Source: a virus. From it: a DNA stretch of 64,000 bases. Where the stretch lies: IMG/VR virus record IMGVR_UViG_3300046170_000449, positions 1 to 64,000 of that record. The stretch is one strand, 5' to 3'. Positions 48,292 to 56,227 of this stretch are shown in pieces. Position 1 is the stretch's first letter; each line of letters opens with the position of its first letter. Position numbers and translations under genes: made by a program. The notes under the pieces are model-generated. The model saw nothing but the letters and a program-made list of their open reading frames with translations, had not been told where the DNA came from and did no database searches.

Positions 48292-49548
48292 TTAGGCCAT
48301 ACCTACTGCTGCCTTCTTGCGTTTCTTTGGCCTCTTGATTACCGGAGCTTCCTTCTCGATGGCAGGCTTCAGCGCCTCCAGGAACTCCTCCTTGACTTGT
48401 GTAGCAACTGTGTCCCATTGATACTTAGGATCCGTTGCACGCTCGTAGCAGGCTTCTCCGACGGCCTTGAGCTTGTTTCGGTCGTTATACAGCTCAGTCA
48501 TCAGCTCAGCTAGGTGCTCAGCTGATGGGACGTACATGTCGCGGTTATAATTCGTGTCAACGTCACAGAAACACGAATCAATCAGTGGTGCTGCACCATC
48601 AAAGATTTCTTTACAGCTCGTGTGAGCAGGCACAATCTGAGCGATACCACAGGCTGCACTCTCATGATTGACTAAGCCGTGACCCTCACCTTTGCAGGTG
48701 TTGACTGAGATGTCAGCGGAGTTATAGATGCAATTCAACATATCAACTGGTACTGATGGCGGCTGCGGCGACTCGGTCGTTCGGATAATGCGGCCATTCG
48801 GATCAAGACCTTGTTTACGCATCTCACGTCCAAATAAAGACATGATGTCCCAGCCTTGATCTTTTCCGCCCATGTGAAGGTAAAGCATGGCGTCAGGCTT
48901 ACCTACTGCAAATTGGGCGAAGGCATCAATTGTGATATCGATACGTTTACGTTGCTGATTCCTATTGCCATTAAAAATAATAAATTTGTCTTCTGGAATG
49001 TTTAGCTTTTTACGCGCTTCAACCTTGTCCATCGGAAAGAATTGGCCGTCCGTAATGCCGTGTGGAATCACAGCAACAGGTTTTGATACGCCACCTGCAT
49101 GTAGTTCACGTACACCAAATTCCGTGTAACAGATCAAACCATCCCACAGATTGGAATGATCAGCAATAGCTCCAGTCCAGCCATACGAATCCATGGGTAC
49201 ATAGGCCAGGAACCGGAACCTGCCCTCACCATGGAAGTCTTTGATTTGACTGTAGAGTTGATTTACTATCCACAGGTCGTTGTTGACAAAGATTAGATCT
49301 GGCTTCTCTCGCTCAGTAACTTCTCTGATACGTTGCACACCAAAGGGTTCCTGCTGGAAGCGATTCGACGAAGGATAGACTTTAAAATCTCTATCGAATT
49401 CACATGGATCTCCCCAGTGATTGTTCGCTAGTACAACAATTTCAAAGTCATCTTTGAGTCGAACAATCAAGTTTTCTGTGACACGAGCGAATCCAGTCTT
49501 TGCTACTAAATCACCCGAGTACAAGATTTTTGGCTTTTTGATTTTCAT
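48292..49548 (-). CDS. GT4-family glycosyltransferase (418 aa)
   Basis: GT-B fold: N-terminal domain with G-D-L-V-A-K-T-G-F-A-R, hinge near residue 195, and C-terminal donor domain with F-N-G-N-R-N-Q-Q-R-K-R and the E-G-H-G-L-V-N-H-E-S-A motif (about 297-307) in which the spaced Glu pair binds the nucleotide sugar. The C-terminus carries a Lys-rich tail. It could modify virion proteins, phage DNA or the host surface; target unknown. Its ATG overlaps the stop of the HNH gene upstream. Confidence 0.9.
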   Translation of the reverse strand: MKIKKPKILYSGDLVAKTGFARVTENLIVRLKDDFEIVVLANNHWGDPCEFDRDFKVYPSSNRFQQEPFGVQRIREVTEREKPDLIFVNNDLWIVNQLYSQIKDFHGEGRFRFLAYVPMDSYGWTGAIADHSNLWDGLICYTEFGVRELHAGGVSKPVAVIPHGITDGQFFPMDKVEARKKLNIPEDKFIIFNGNRNQQRKRIDITIDAFAQFAVGKPDAMLYLHMGGKDQGWDIMSLFGREMRKQGLDPNGRIIRTTESPQPPSVPVDMLNCIYNSADISVNTCKGEGHGLVNHESAACGIAQIVPAHTSCKEIFDGAAPLIDSCFCDVDTNYNRDMYVPSAEHLAELMTELYNDRNKLKAVGEACYERATDPKYQWDTVATQVKEEFLEALKPAIEKEAPVIKRPKKRKKAAVGMA

Positions 49549-49985
49549 TAACCGTTTAATTGCTGTTGTAATGTTACACGATTTCCCTTGCTAAAGTTCT
49601 CTTTAGCTGGCAAATAACGCAGATTACTTTCTACATGCAAGCCGCACATGATGGGTGAGATAAGAGGGAAATAGTGATCCACATGATGACCAGGTGGGCA
49701 GTTGAGATAAATCTCTTCAATTTTTTTTAGGTCAGCCCACGCCGGGGTTGCTTGTAGCTTTGCTGCTCTACGCTTGGCAGTTTGTGCGCGACTTTTTTCG
49801 CGGTTGGCTTTGTAATAAGCTTGGATTTTTTCACGGTTAGCTTTGTGATAAGCTAAGCCTCGTTTTTTCTGACAAGTTTTGCAGTCTCTACGATAAATGT
49901 TTTGGTCTTTCCTAAAATTATAGCCTGACAGGGGCTTTTCAAGTCCGCATTTAGTGCAGACTTGAGTCTCAATTGTTGCCTTCAT
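49548..49985 (-). CDS. HNH endonuclease (145 aa)
   Basis: An N-terminal zinc-knuckle with C-T-K-C-G near residue 10 and C-K-T-C near 35 is followed by a basic helix with two K-A-N-R-E-K repeats. The catalytic part is H-H-V-D-H-Y-F-P-L and N-L-R-Y-L-P-A-K-E-N. The N-terminal knuckle resembles that of the enzyme at 13765. It is wedged between primase-helicase and glycosyltransferase, joined by TAATG to the latter, as a homing gene would be. Confidence 0.85.
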   Translation of the reverse strand: MKATIETQVCTKCGLEKPLSGYNFRKDQNIYRRDCKTCQKKRGLAYHKANREKIQAYYKANREKSRAQTAKRRAAKLQATPAWADLKKIEEIYLNCPPGHHVDHYFPLISPIMCGLHVESNLRYLPAKENFSKGNRVTLQQQLNG

Positions 49986-49991
49986 CCATAC

Positions 49992-52562
49992 TTAGTGATG
50001 CTTAACTTGAATCTTACCGTATATTTCGACATATGAGTCAGGGTTAAGGGACAATTCAACGATTGAAGGATAATAATTATCAACGTCAAATTGTCTGATT
50101 TTGACATTAAACAAAGAGACAGTCCTGTTATTGGTCTTTGAAACATTCACGTTGAGCTGGTTCTGCAGGATGTCAATTAAGTTGGCCTCAAAACGTGAGC
50201 GAGACTGGGCACCTACGTTGTTATTCCTAGAGAATTCACAGTAGTTTGCGTACAGTTTGCGATCAGCGTTTGCGTAGAACGTAAGCGAGTCTTTCCCTGC
50301 TGGTTTCGCGTCACCGATCATGACTTTGTTTTGCGGCACGAAAATAATATTTTGGTTTAACCAGTCGATGATGGGGTTAGCTCGTGTGAGTTGCTTAACA
50401 GAATGTTCTTTGAAGTATTTGACTCGCTCGTTAGTCTCTAAGAGGTAGGACTCCATCTCTTCTGTGCTCATCTCAAGCAGCCAGTTGACCAAACCGGGAA
50501 GCTCTTTTGCAAATTTACCTACGATGTGACCATTCTGTAGGACTTCGACTAATGTAGTTTGCTCCTTAGCGGAGCCACGGAAGACACGATCGAAAGGAAC
50601 TGTTAAGCGACGACGAGCCAGACCAGATGTTGCATCTGTTGTAGCAATCTGCTCGTTGGCAGAGATCATGCATAAACCTTTGAAGATAAAGTTTTCACTA
50701 CCGCCGAACTTGTGTTCGGCTAGGACTTCATCACCACCAGTAATAGCTTTTAGTTGGGTTACATTACCTGCATACCGCTCGACATCATTGAAGAGCAGTA
50801 GTTTTTTACCAGCAATACCTGATAGCCCAAACCGATTCTTTTCTAAACGTTCGAGGTTAGATACTGCAGCACTCTCCCGGCCAACCAATGCAGTGCATAG
50901 TTTCATGAAGGAAGACTTACCTGACTTACCTGGGCCAACTACCTCCATAAATTTTTGGATGTGACCAGAGCAGGTGAGGACTGCACGCATCCAGGCACGT
51001 AGTAATTGAACTCGATCTTCATCACCGAACTGTGTAAAACTTAACCAGTTCTTAATTTGATCGCAAGTATTTGATGGATCGTATTGGAAACTCAAAGCGT
51101 GCGTAATTTTCTGTTCCCTTTTTGGCTCGGAAAGTTCGCGGGTTGTCAGATCAAAGACCCCATTTTGAAATAGGATTTGGTTTACGTCCTGCTCCCAGTC
51201 ATTATCTTCCAGAAGGAATGAGAGGTTCTCATACATCTGCTTAACAAAGGCATTATCGAAACCGTTGGGCAGGCAGGAGCTTTTCAGCTCAACACATTTG
51301 CTCCAGATTTCGCTCATCATCTTGCTTTTATCTAGGCTCACCCATAGTCCTGGAGTAGATCTGTCATGGTCGTACTTAAGGAAGGAGTTACTGGCGGGAT
51401 CAAACAGCAAGTTACCTTCATACATTCTTAACAATGAATGTGCCACATGATCACTGGACATGTTCTTGGTGCTTTTCTTCTCCTTACCTGGTGGCTCAAT
51501 ACGCTCAACACGTGTTTGCCTAGGTGTTTCAGTAGGGTTGAAGAGTAGATTGCCCATGTTTTCGATTAGATTTTCCAAGTCTTTTTCAGCCATTTCTAGC
51601 TGTTCATCACCGACGTTATTAACCAAGTACTCTTGATTAGGAGACCAACCGGCTTCTTTAGCGTGATGAAAGAGAGTACCAGGTCCAATGCCACCATTTC
51701 TATTGAATGATTTCCAGCGTCGTTGGCACTCGCCTTCCTTATACTTGTCCGATTGTTTGGACCACTCGTCCCATTGGTCTAAAAGTGAGTCATCAACTGA
51801 ATGAAGTGATTGTCCAATTGCTATCCAGACGTCGTAGTCATCTGTAGCTTCTGAAGGCAAAGCCCACATTGCTTCAGTCGCTTCCTGGATGGTGCGCTCT
51901 AGTCCAATGTTTGCAGTGAAAGCAAAGTTCCCACCAAAGGTGCGGATGTTTTCTTCATTAGGTGCACCCTGTTTAATATTCTTTAATTTAATTTTACGAA
52001 GAACCCACTGTGGCAACTCAGGTAAGCAATCGATGCGTTCAAAACCTTCACCTGTTTTTGTGTGGTAGCCATCAGTCTTTGGATGCACCCCCATCAAAAC
52101 TCCTTGGTGTCGCTTCCAAAGAATCTCTAACTTCTCACCGGCACCATCGGCGTGCCATGCATACTTATTTCGTAGGAAGTATTTCCAATTTTCTTTTGAC
52201 AGTTTATAAAGTTTTCTTTCACGGCCTTCACGACCTGAAAGGATAGTCAATGTTTTTGGTAAAGCTTCTTCAACTGTTAATTCCGACTCTTCCTCAATGG
52301 TTTTATAAACGGTTGGGCCATCGACATCAACCCAAACAAAGCCATAGGGTTGGTTGTAACAAGGCCCAGAGATCAGACCGATTGCTTTACAGTCGCCCTT
52401 TTCTATTTCAAGTTGTATCTCTTCTTTTGTTTGTGGCTTGTTTTGCCACCCAGTCAGATATGGATTTTTGTTACTGCCGACCGGTGTCAAGGGCCAGTCA
52501 ACAGGGATTAAATCAAGATTTATTTCACCGGGTTGTACTGTTTTTTCCGTCATGTTGCTCAT
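49992..52562 (-). CDS. Primase-helicase, prim-pol plus SF3 helicase type (856 aa)
   Basis: Starts and opens DNA replication. The N-terminal prim-pol domain shows V-W-V-D-V-D-G (about 76-82) with the catalytic acid pair. A PriCT-2-like helical domain lies around 232-310 (Y-D-V-W-I-A-I-G-Q-S-L-H). The SF3/D5-type helicase has Walker A G-P-G-K-S-G-K-S-S near residue 540 and a Walker B L-L-L-F-N-D. The fusion of primase and helicase in one chain is typical of many mobile elements and phages. It overlaps the upstream small gene by ATGA. Confidence 0.92.
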   Translation of the reverse strand: MSNMTEKTVQPGEINLDLIPVDWPLTPVGSNKNPYLTGWQNKPQTKEEIQLEIEKGDCKAIGLISGPCYNQPYGFVWVDVDGPTVYKTIEEESELTVEEALPKTLTILSGREGRERKLYKLSKENWKYFLRNKYAWHADGAGEKLEILWKRHQGVLMGVHPKTDGYHTKTGEGFERIDCLPELPQWVLRKIKLKNIKQGAPNEENIRTFGGNFAFTANIGLERTIQEATEAMWALPSEATDDYDVWIAIGQSLHSVDDSLLDQWDEWSKQSDKYKEGECQRRWKSFNRNGGIGPGTLFHHAKEAGWSPNQEYLVNNVGDEQLEMAEKDLENLIENMGNLLFNPTETPRQTRVERIEPPGKEKKSTKNMSSDHVAHSLLRMYEGNLLFDPASNSFLKYDHDRSTPGLWVSLDKSKMMSEIWSKCVELKSSCLPNGFDNAFVKQMYENLSFLLEDNDWEQDVNQILFQNGVFDLTTRELSEPKREQKITHALSFQYDPSNTCDQIKNWLSFTQFGDEDRVQLLRAWMRAVLTCSGHIQKFMEVVGPGKSGKSSFMKLCTALVGRESAAVSNLERLEKNRFGLSGIAGKKLLLFNDVERYAGNVTQLKAITGGDEVLAEHKFGGSENFIFKGLCMISANEQIATTDATSGLARRRLTVPFDRVFRGSAKEQTTLVEVLQNGHIVGKFAKELPGLVNWLLEMSTEEMESYLLETNERVKYFKEHSVKQLTRANPIIDWLNQNIIFVPQNKVMIGDAKPAGKDSLTFYANADRKLYANYCEFSRNNNVGAQSRSRFEANLIDILQNQLNVNVSKTNNRTVSLFNVKIRQFDVDNYYPSIVELSLNPDSYVEIYGKIQVKHH

Positions 52563-52732
52563 AAGTCGATCCTTACTTTAAACCTTTTTTGAGTTGCATC
52601 TTGTTTTTTTGCAATTTCATAAGCATGTAAATGAGCACAGGAAGGTAGTACAAAGCAATCACCATCCATGCCATTGGCCATGGCATGCGAGATAGCTGCT
52701 ACCCACTGCCCCGAACAAATGTGAATGTCCAC
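52559..52732 (-). CDS. Small conserved-looking protein ahead of primase (57 aa)
   Basis: Starts at GTG 52732 with AAAGGA four bases upstream; TGA at 52561-52559 overlaps the primase ATG. Sequence M-D-I-H-I-C-S-G-Q-W-V-A-A-I-S-H-A-M-A then D-G-D-C-F-V-L-P-S; helical with two Cys. From memory, similar short proteins exist in cyanophages. Function unknown; it is coupled to the primase gene. Confidence 0.65.
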   Translation of the reverse strand: MDIHICSGQWVAAISHAMANGMDGDCFVLPSCAHLHAYEIAKKQDATQKRFKVRIDL

Positions 52733-52782
52733 GGGGTCCTTTGGTTTGTTTGTTTACTTATCCTATAGGAAGTTCATCAAAC

Positions 52783-52813
52783 CTAATTCATCCTAATTTG
52801 GAAAAAATTAGGA
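52783..52813. promoter_or_regulatory. Operator-like repeats in a divergent intergenic region
   Basis: CCTAATT occurs directly twice (52783-52789 and 52793-52799), and CCTAATTT (52793-52800) pairs with AAATTAGG (52806-52813). The site lies between the leftward replication operon (52732) and the rightward gene at 52855, where a repressor or activator would act on both. Confidence 0.5.
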
Positions 52814-52854
52814 GTTTATTTGGAATAGAATGAAAAGACCAGACGGTATAGAGA

Positions 52855-53457
52855 ATGGTAGTAGGACAGGCAACACCAGGAGCAGGAATGGTAGGAGCAA
52901 CTTCCACTTCCCCTGGAAGAGAGTACGGAATTAAAGGTTCTTTTGACAAGGATTATATCAATGAGATCCTTGCAGGCTCAAGAAGTCGAGTCGATGATAT
53001 TTTAAATCAATCCAACAATGAGTCCAGAAGAGATGCGATTATTAGAAAAAACCAAGAAAGGATTAGAAGTGATCTTGAATATTTGAATGAAACCATTGGT
53101 GACCCAATTGATCGTGAAGCTGAAAGAGATAGAGCAAATCCTCGTTTTGATCCATACGATGCCGAGCGTAGGCAACGTTTGCTCAATGACTACAAGCAGA
53201 TGAACGGAAAACAAAGCCTTGCAGAATTAGCTGGCAGGTATGGCGCTGATTTTAAATTTGGACACAAGCCCTATCAACAAGCAAAGGAACTAGGTTATTT
53301 AGATTCTGAAATTCTAAGTTTCTTAGATGAAAATTCTGGATATCGATCTTCCAATCTCTACAATGAATTGAAATCAGGAAACGTTGACATGAATAATATT
53401 GCAAGTAATGAAGACCGTGGCATGTATGGCTTCAGAAACATTATTGACATGATGTGA
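52855..53457 (+). CDS. Protein with the FGH/NLYNEL module at its end (200 aa)
   Basis: Gly/Thr-rich N-terminus, a strongly charged helical middle (about 55-112) and, at 121-183, the module S-L-A-E-L-A-x-x-Y-G, F-G-H, A-K-E-L-G-Y, E-I-L-S-F-L-D, N-L-Y-N-E-L-K-S-G-N-V-D that also opens the protein at 8948. It is an isolated rightward gene in the leftward early region. A virion component expressed apart from the rest is plausible. Confidence 0.7.
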   Translation: MVVGQATPGAGMVGATSTSPGREYGIKGSFDKDYINEILAGSRSRVDDILNQSNNESRRDAIIRKNQERIRSDLEYLNETIGDPIDREAERDRANPRFDPYDAERRQRLLNDYKQMNGKQSLAELAGRYGADFKFGHKPYQQAKELGYLDSEILSFLDENSGYRSSNLYNELKSGNVDMNNIASNEDRGMYGFRNIIDMM

Positions 53458-53458
53458 T

Positions 53459-54310
53459 TTAAATTAAACTAGGGTCGTACATTTCCTCACGAGCAGGATT
53501 AGAGTAGTATTCATTTACTACTTTAAGCCACTTGTCTTGTGCAGAGTTCAGGTGGTTGCGTGTAATTTTAAATAACTGTGTACCTTCTGGTGTAGAGACA
53601 AGGATTGCTGCTTGTTGAACTTTCATGTTTAGTGTTTGCTCAATTCCCAAAGCGTAAGCACCAAGCTGGAGGCAACATTTATTAAATTTCATGTAGCCAC
53701 CTAGACGGTTACGCCATTCAATCGAACCTTTTTCTAAATCTTTAGGCCACCATCGACAATAAGGCTTGGCACTAGTCTTCAAGTCTGCTAGGGTTAGTTT
53801 CCCATTGGCAACGCCAATGATATCAGGCGATCCCACCCATGAATGTCCAAGTTCATTCCTGCCCCAAACACGTCCCACTTCATCTGAAGATAAACAATAC
53901 TGGTGATGGTCGTACAAAGGTGTTTCGGCCCAGATCACTTCCTCGAACTGGTCGAGCATTGGCTCCATACCTGTCCAAAAATCTGAATACTCAGGCGGAA
54001 CATTCACTTCTTCTTTCTTCAGGTACATCTCCATACAGCTATGTATCGCAGTACCACGTTCTGCTGCAGCTTCTTTGACACCAGGATTATTCTTAGACCA
54101 CATCTCCAATTTTTTCTTATTGGCTTCGGATGCGGTCTCTGAAATAATGGTGGTTACTGATGGAGTTGGCTTTGTACCAAAGGGATTATGGTAGTGACGC
54201 TTGCCATTTAAAACAATCCTTGCGTCCTTGTCGTTTATTTGGTCGTAGACCTCAGGGCTAGATTGATAAATTTCGTAAGGACTTGGTAAAGGAGTATTGA
54301 TTTCCATCAA
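53459..54310 (-). CDS. PD-(D/E)XK exonuclease, Cas4/RecB-like (283 aa)
   Basis: The motif order fits this nuclease family: P-S-V-T-T-I-I near residue 50, R-G-T-A-I-H with the active His (about 83-88), a Glu-rich stretch, G-S-P-D-I-I-G with catalytic Asp (about 160-166), L-A-D-L-K-T-S with catalytic Asp/Lys (about 173-179) and Q-L-G-A-Y-A (about 214-219). It probably degrades or processes DNA ends in replication or recombination. It is divergent from the sugar cassette. Confidence 0.85.
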   Translation of the reverse strand: MMEINTPLPSPYEIYQSSPEVYDQINDKDARIVLNGKRHYHNPFGTKPTPSVTTIISETASEANKKKLEMWSKNNPGVKEAAAERGTAIHSCMEMYLKKEEVNVPPEYSDFWTGMEPMLDQFEEVIWAETPLYDHHQYCLSSDEVGRVWGRNELGHSWVGSPDIIGVANGKLTLADLKTSAKPYCRWWPKDLEKGSIEWRNRLGGYMKFNKCCLQLGAYALGIEQTLNMKVQQAAILVSTPEGTQLFKITRNHLNSAQDKWLKVVNEYYSNPAREEMYDPSLI

Positions 54311-54314
54311 TAGA

Positions 54315-54340
54315 TGTGTATATTGATTTAAGTATACACA
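54315..54340. promoter_or_regulatory. 8-bp inverted repeat between divergent genes
   Basis: TGTGTATA (54315-54322) and TATACACA (54333-54340) with a 10-nt spacer form a perfect dyad in the 35-base gap between the exonuclease and glycosyltransferase starts. A shared operator is the simplest reading. Confidence 0.5.
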
Positions 54341-54345
54341 AAAAA

Positions 54346-55077
54346 ATGAAAAAAATAGAACTAATTGCAGTCCCCGTTATGGTTCAAGGCGAGAAGTTGC
54401 TGCGCCATATCAAAACAATTGACGTTCCGTTGAAGCGTTACTACATCCTGGACAATTCAGAAGGTAAAGATCCTAGTGTTGACGAGGCTATTGATGAGAT
54501 CTGCAATAACCATCCAGAGAATATCGATGAGATTGTAATCGTTTCCAACAACCAGAACTCTGGTTACCCCGGCGCAGTAAATCAAATCATACGTGACAAT
54601 ACTGATTGTGCACACTGGTTAGTAAGTGGGTTCGACTGGTGGGCAGCCCCAGGGCAGTATAAGAAAGTATTAGAAAAATTACCATCATTACAGAATGGTG
54701 CGTTCCTTGGCACAGGTGATGACTCAATGTGTGGCTTTCTCTTCACTAAAAAATTAATCAGAACAGTGGGATACCTAGACGAAAACTTTTTCCCTGGTTA
54801 TTTTGAGGACAATGACTACAAACGACGCATTCAAGTAGCCAATATCCAAGTACCAACCGTTCAGCTTGACGCTGAACATGAGCGATCAAGTACATTAAAT
54901 AGCTCAGAACAATTTAAGAAACGAAATCAATTTACTTTTCAACAGAATTTCAGCTACTATGTGAATAAATGGGGTGGTAAACCCAATGAAGAAATCTATG
55001 TCAGACCTTTCAATCAACCCGTTGGACTTGACTACTGGAAGTTTGACCCAGAGCGAAGAGAAAAAAGCCGTTGGTGA
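54346..55077 (+). CDS. GT2-type glycosyltransferase (243 aa)
   Basis: GT-A-like features: Y-Y-I-L-D-N-S-E at about 31-38, N-N-Q-N-S-G-Y-P-G-A-V-N (about 68-79), an S-G-F-D-W-W donor-site stretch and Y-F-E-D-N-D-Y-K-R-R-I (about 148-158) as in rhamnosyltransferase-like proteins. ATG 54346 is preferred; an in-frame GTG at 54316 lies in the dyad. It starts a three-gene cassette with two methyltransferase genes. The target sugar is unknown. Confidence 0.8.
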   Translation: MKKIELIAVPVMVQGEKLLRHIKTIDVPLKRYYILDNSEGKDPSVDEAIDEICNNHPENIDEIVIVSNNQNSGYPGAVNQIIRDNTDCAHWLVSGFDWWAAPGQYKKVLEKLPSLQNGAFLGTGDDSMCGFLFTKKLIRTVGYLDENFFPGYFEDNDYKRRIQVANIQVPTVQLDAEHERSSTLNSSEQFKKRNQFTFQQNFSYYVNKWGGKPNEEIYVRPFNQPVGLDYWKFDPERREKSRW

Positions 55078-56227
55078 AAAGATCTTATTGAATTTAGGGC
55101 TGCAACCCTTGGTAAATAACCTTTGCCTTGGGTCTGCTGCTGCTATTGCTGCTAAAAAGTATCCTCTTTGCGCAACAATTACTGATGATTTAGAAATCAA
55201 ATTGAATCATGAGGTACCTAGCGATGAGCTATATGGTAACTACCTTTACTTCAGCGGCATTAGTTCACCCTACATAAATCATTGTCGTCTTCTATGGCAT
55301 AAAGTAAAACATCTAAAGCATGACACAATCTTAGACATTGGCGGTAACGATGGTACTTTGCTTCGTGCATTGCAATCACAATCGGATGACAAGTTAAATC
55401 TATATAACGTAGATGCTTGCAAGACTTTCCGTCCAATGAATGAAAGCAGTGGGATTAATTTTGTTAATGATTACTTCAGCAAAGATACAGAGGTGCCAAA
55501 AGCAAATCTAATCTTCACTACAAATGCTTTCCAGCACACACCTGATGCAGAAAAATTTGTGGAGGGCATTGCCGAAAAGCTAGATGGCACCTGGATTCTT
55601 GAGTTTCCTTACACCTTACGTACTATTCAGACTCTACAGTTTGATCAGTTCTACCACGAGCATTATTACTACTGGCTAGTAAAACCCTTAAAAAAATTAT
55701 TCTCCCAATATGGGTTAAATATCTATCACGCTGAAGAAGTAGATATCCATGGTGGATCAATGCGTCTTTGGGTAACCAATAAAGATATCTATGGCAATAC
55801 AGAAGCTACTGAAAAGTTTATCAAAGAAGAAGAAGCATTTAATTACAAAGATTTCTACGGGCTCTGTATCCAAAAGATGATGGAGGACTACCTCTTCCTA
55901 ACTAAATTAGAAGGTAAGACTGTTTTCTTTGGTGCAGCTGCTAAGGGTTGTGTCTATCTAAATGCTTTGAAAACATATGGTTTGTTGCGTGAAAATTCGT
56001 ATGTAGTTGACGATACGTTTGCTAAGCAAGGTAAGTTTATTCCAGGAACCGGAATGAAAGTACAGCCACGAGAATTTTTCTTAGCTGATGAGCCAGAGAA
56101 TATTGTCATCCTTGCCCATAACTTTGCTGGTTATATCACTCAATCATTACGGAGTGACGGTTACAAAGGTCGCATCATTGTGATGCTCCCTTCTATTTAC
56201 ATTGATCAACTTGATGATCACCAATGA
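54974..56227 (+). CDS. Sugar C-methyltransferase-like protein (417 aa)
   Basis: The SAM-binding motif I-L-D-I-G-G-N-D-G-T is at about 117-126. The central motifs D-Q-F-Y-H-E-H-Y-Y-Y-W and I-H-G-G-S-M-R-L-W-V match TylC3/NovU-like deoxysugar C-methyltransferases, as does N-L-G-L-Q-P-L near the N-terminus. The C-terminal third is a Rossmann-like half with F-G-A-A-A-K-G. Its first 104 bases overlap the preceding gene if GTG 54974 is used; ATGs at 54986 and 54998 are alternatives. Links to the next gene by ATGA. Confidence 0.85.
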   Translation: MVNPMKKSMSDLSINPLDLTTGSLTQSEEKKAVGEKILLNLGLQPLVNNLCLGSAAAIAAKKYPLCATITDDLEIKLNHEVPSDELYGNYLYFSGISSPYINHCRLLWHKVKHLKHDTILDIGGNDGTLLRALQSQSDDKLNLYNVDACKTFRPMNESSGINFVNDYFSKDTEVPKANLIFTTNAFQHTPDAEKFVEGIAEKLDGTWILEFPYTLRTIQTLQFDQFYHEHYYYWLVKPLKKLFSQYGLNIYHAEEVDIHGGSMRLWVTNKDIYGNTEATEKFIKEEEAFNYKDFYGLCIQKMMEDYLFLTKLEGKTVFFGAAAKGCVYLNALKTYGLLRENSYVVDDTFAKQGKFIPGTGMKVQPREFFLADEPENIVILAHNFAGYITQSLRSDGYKGRIIVMLPSIYIDQLDDHQ

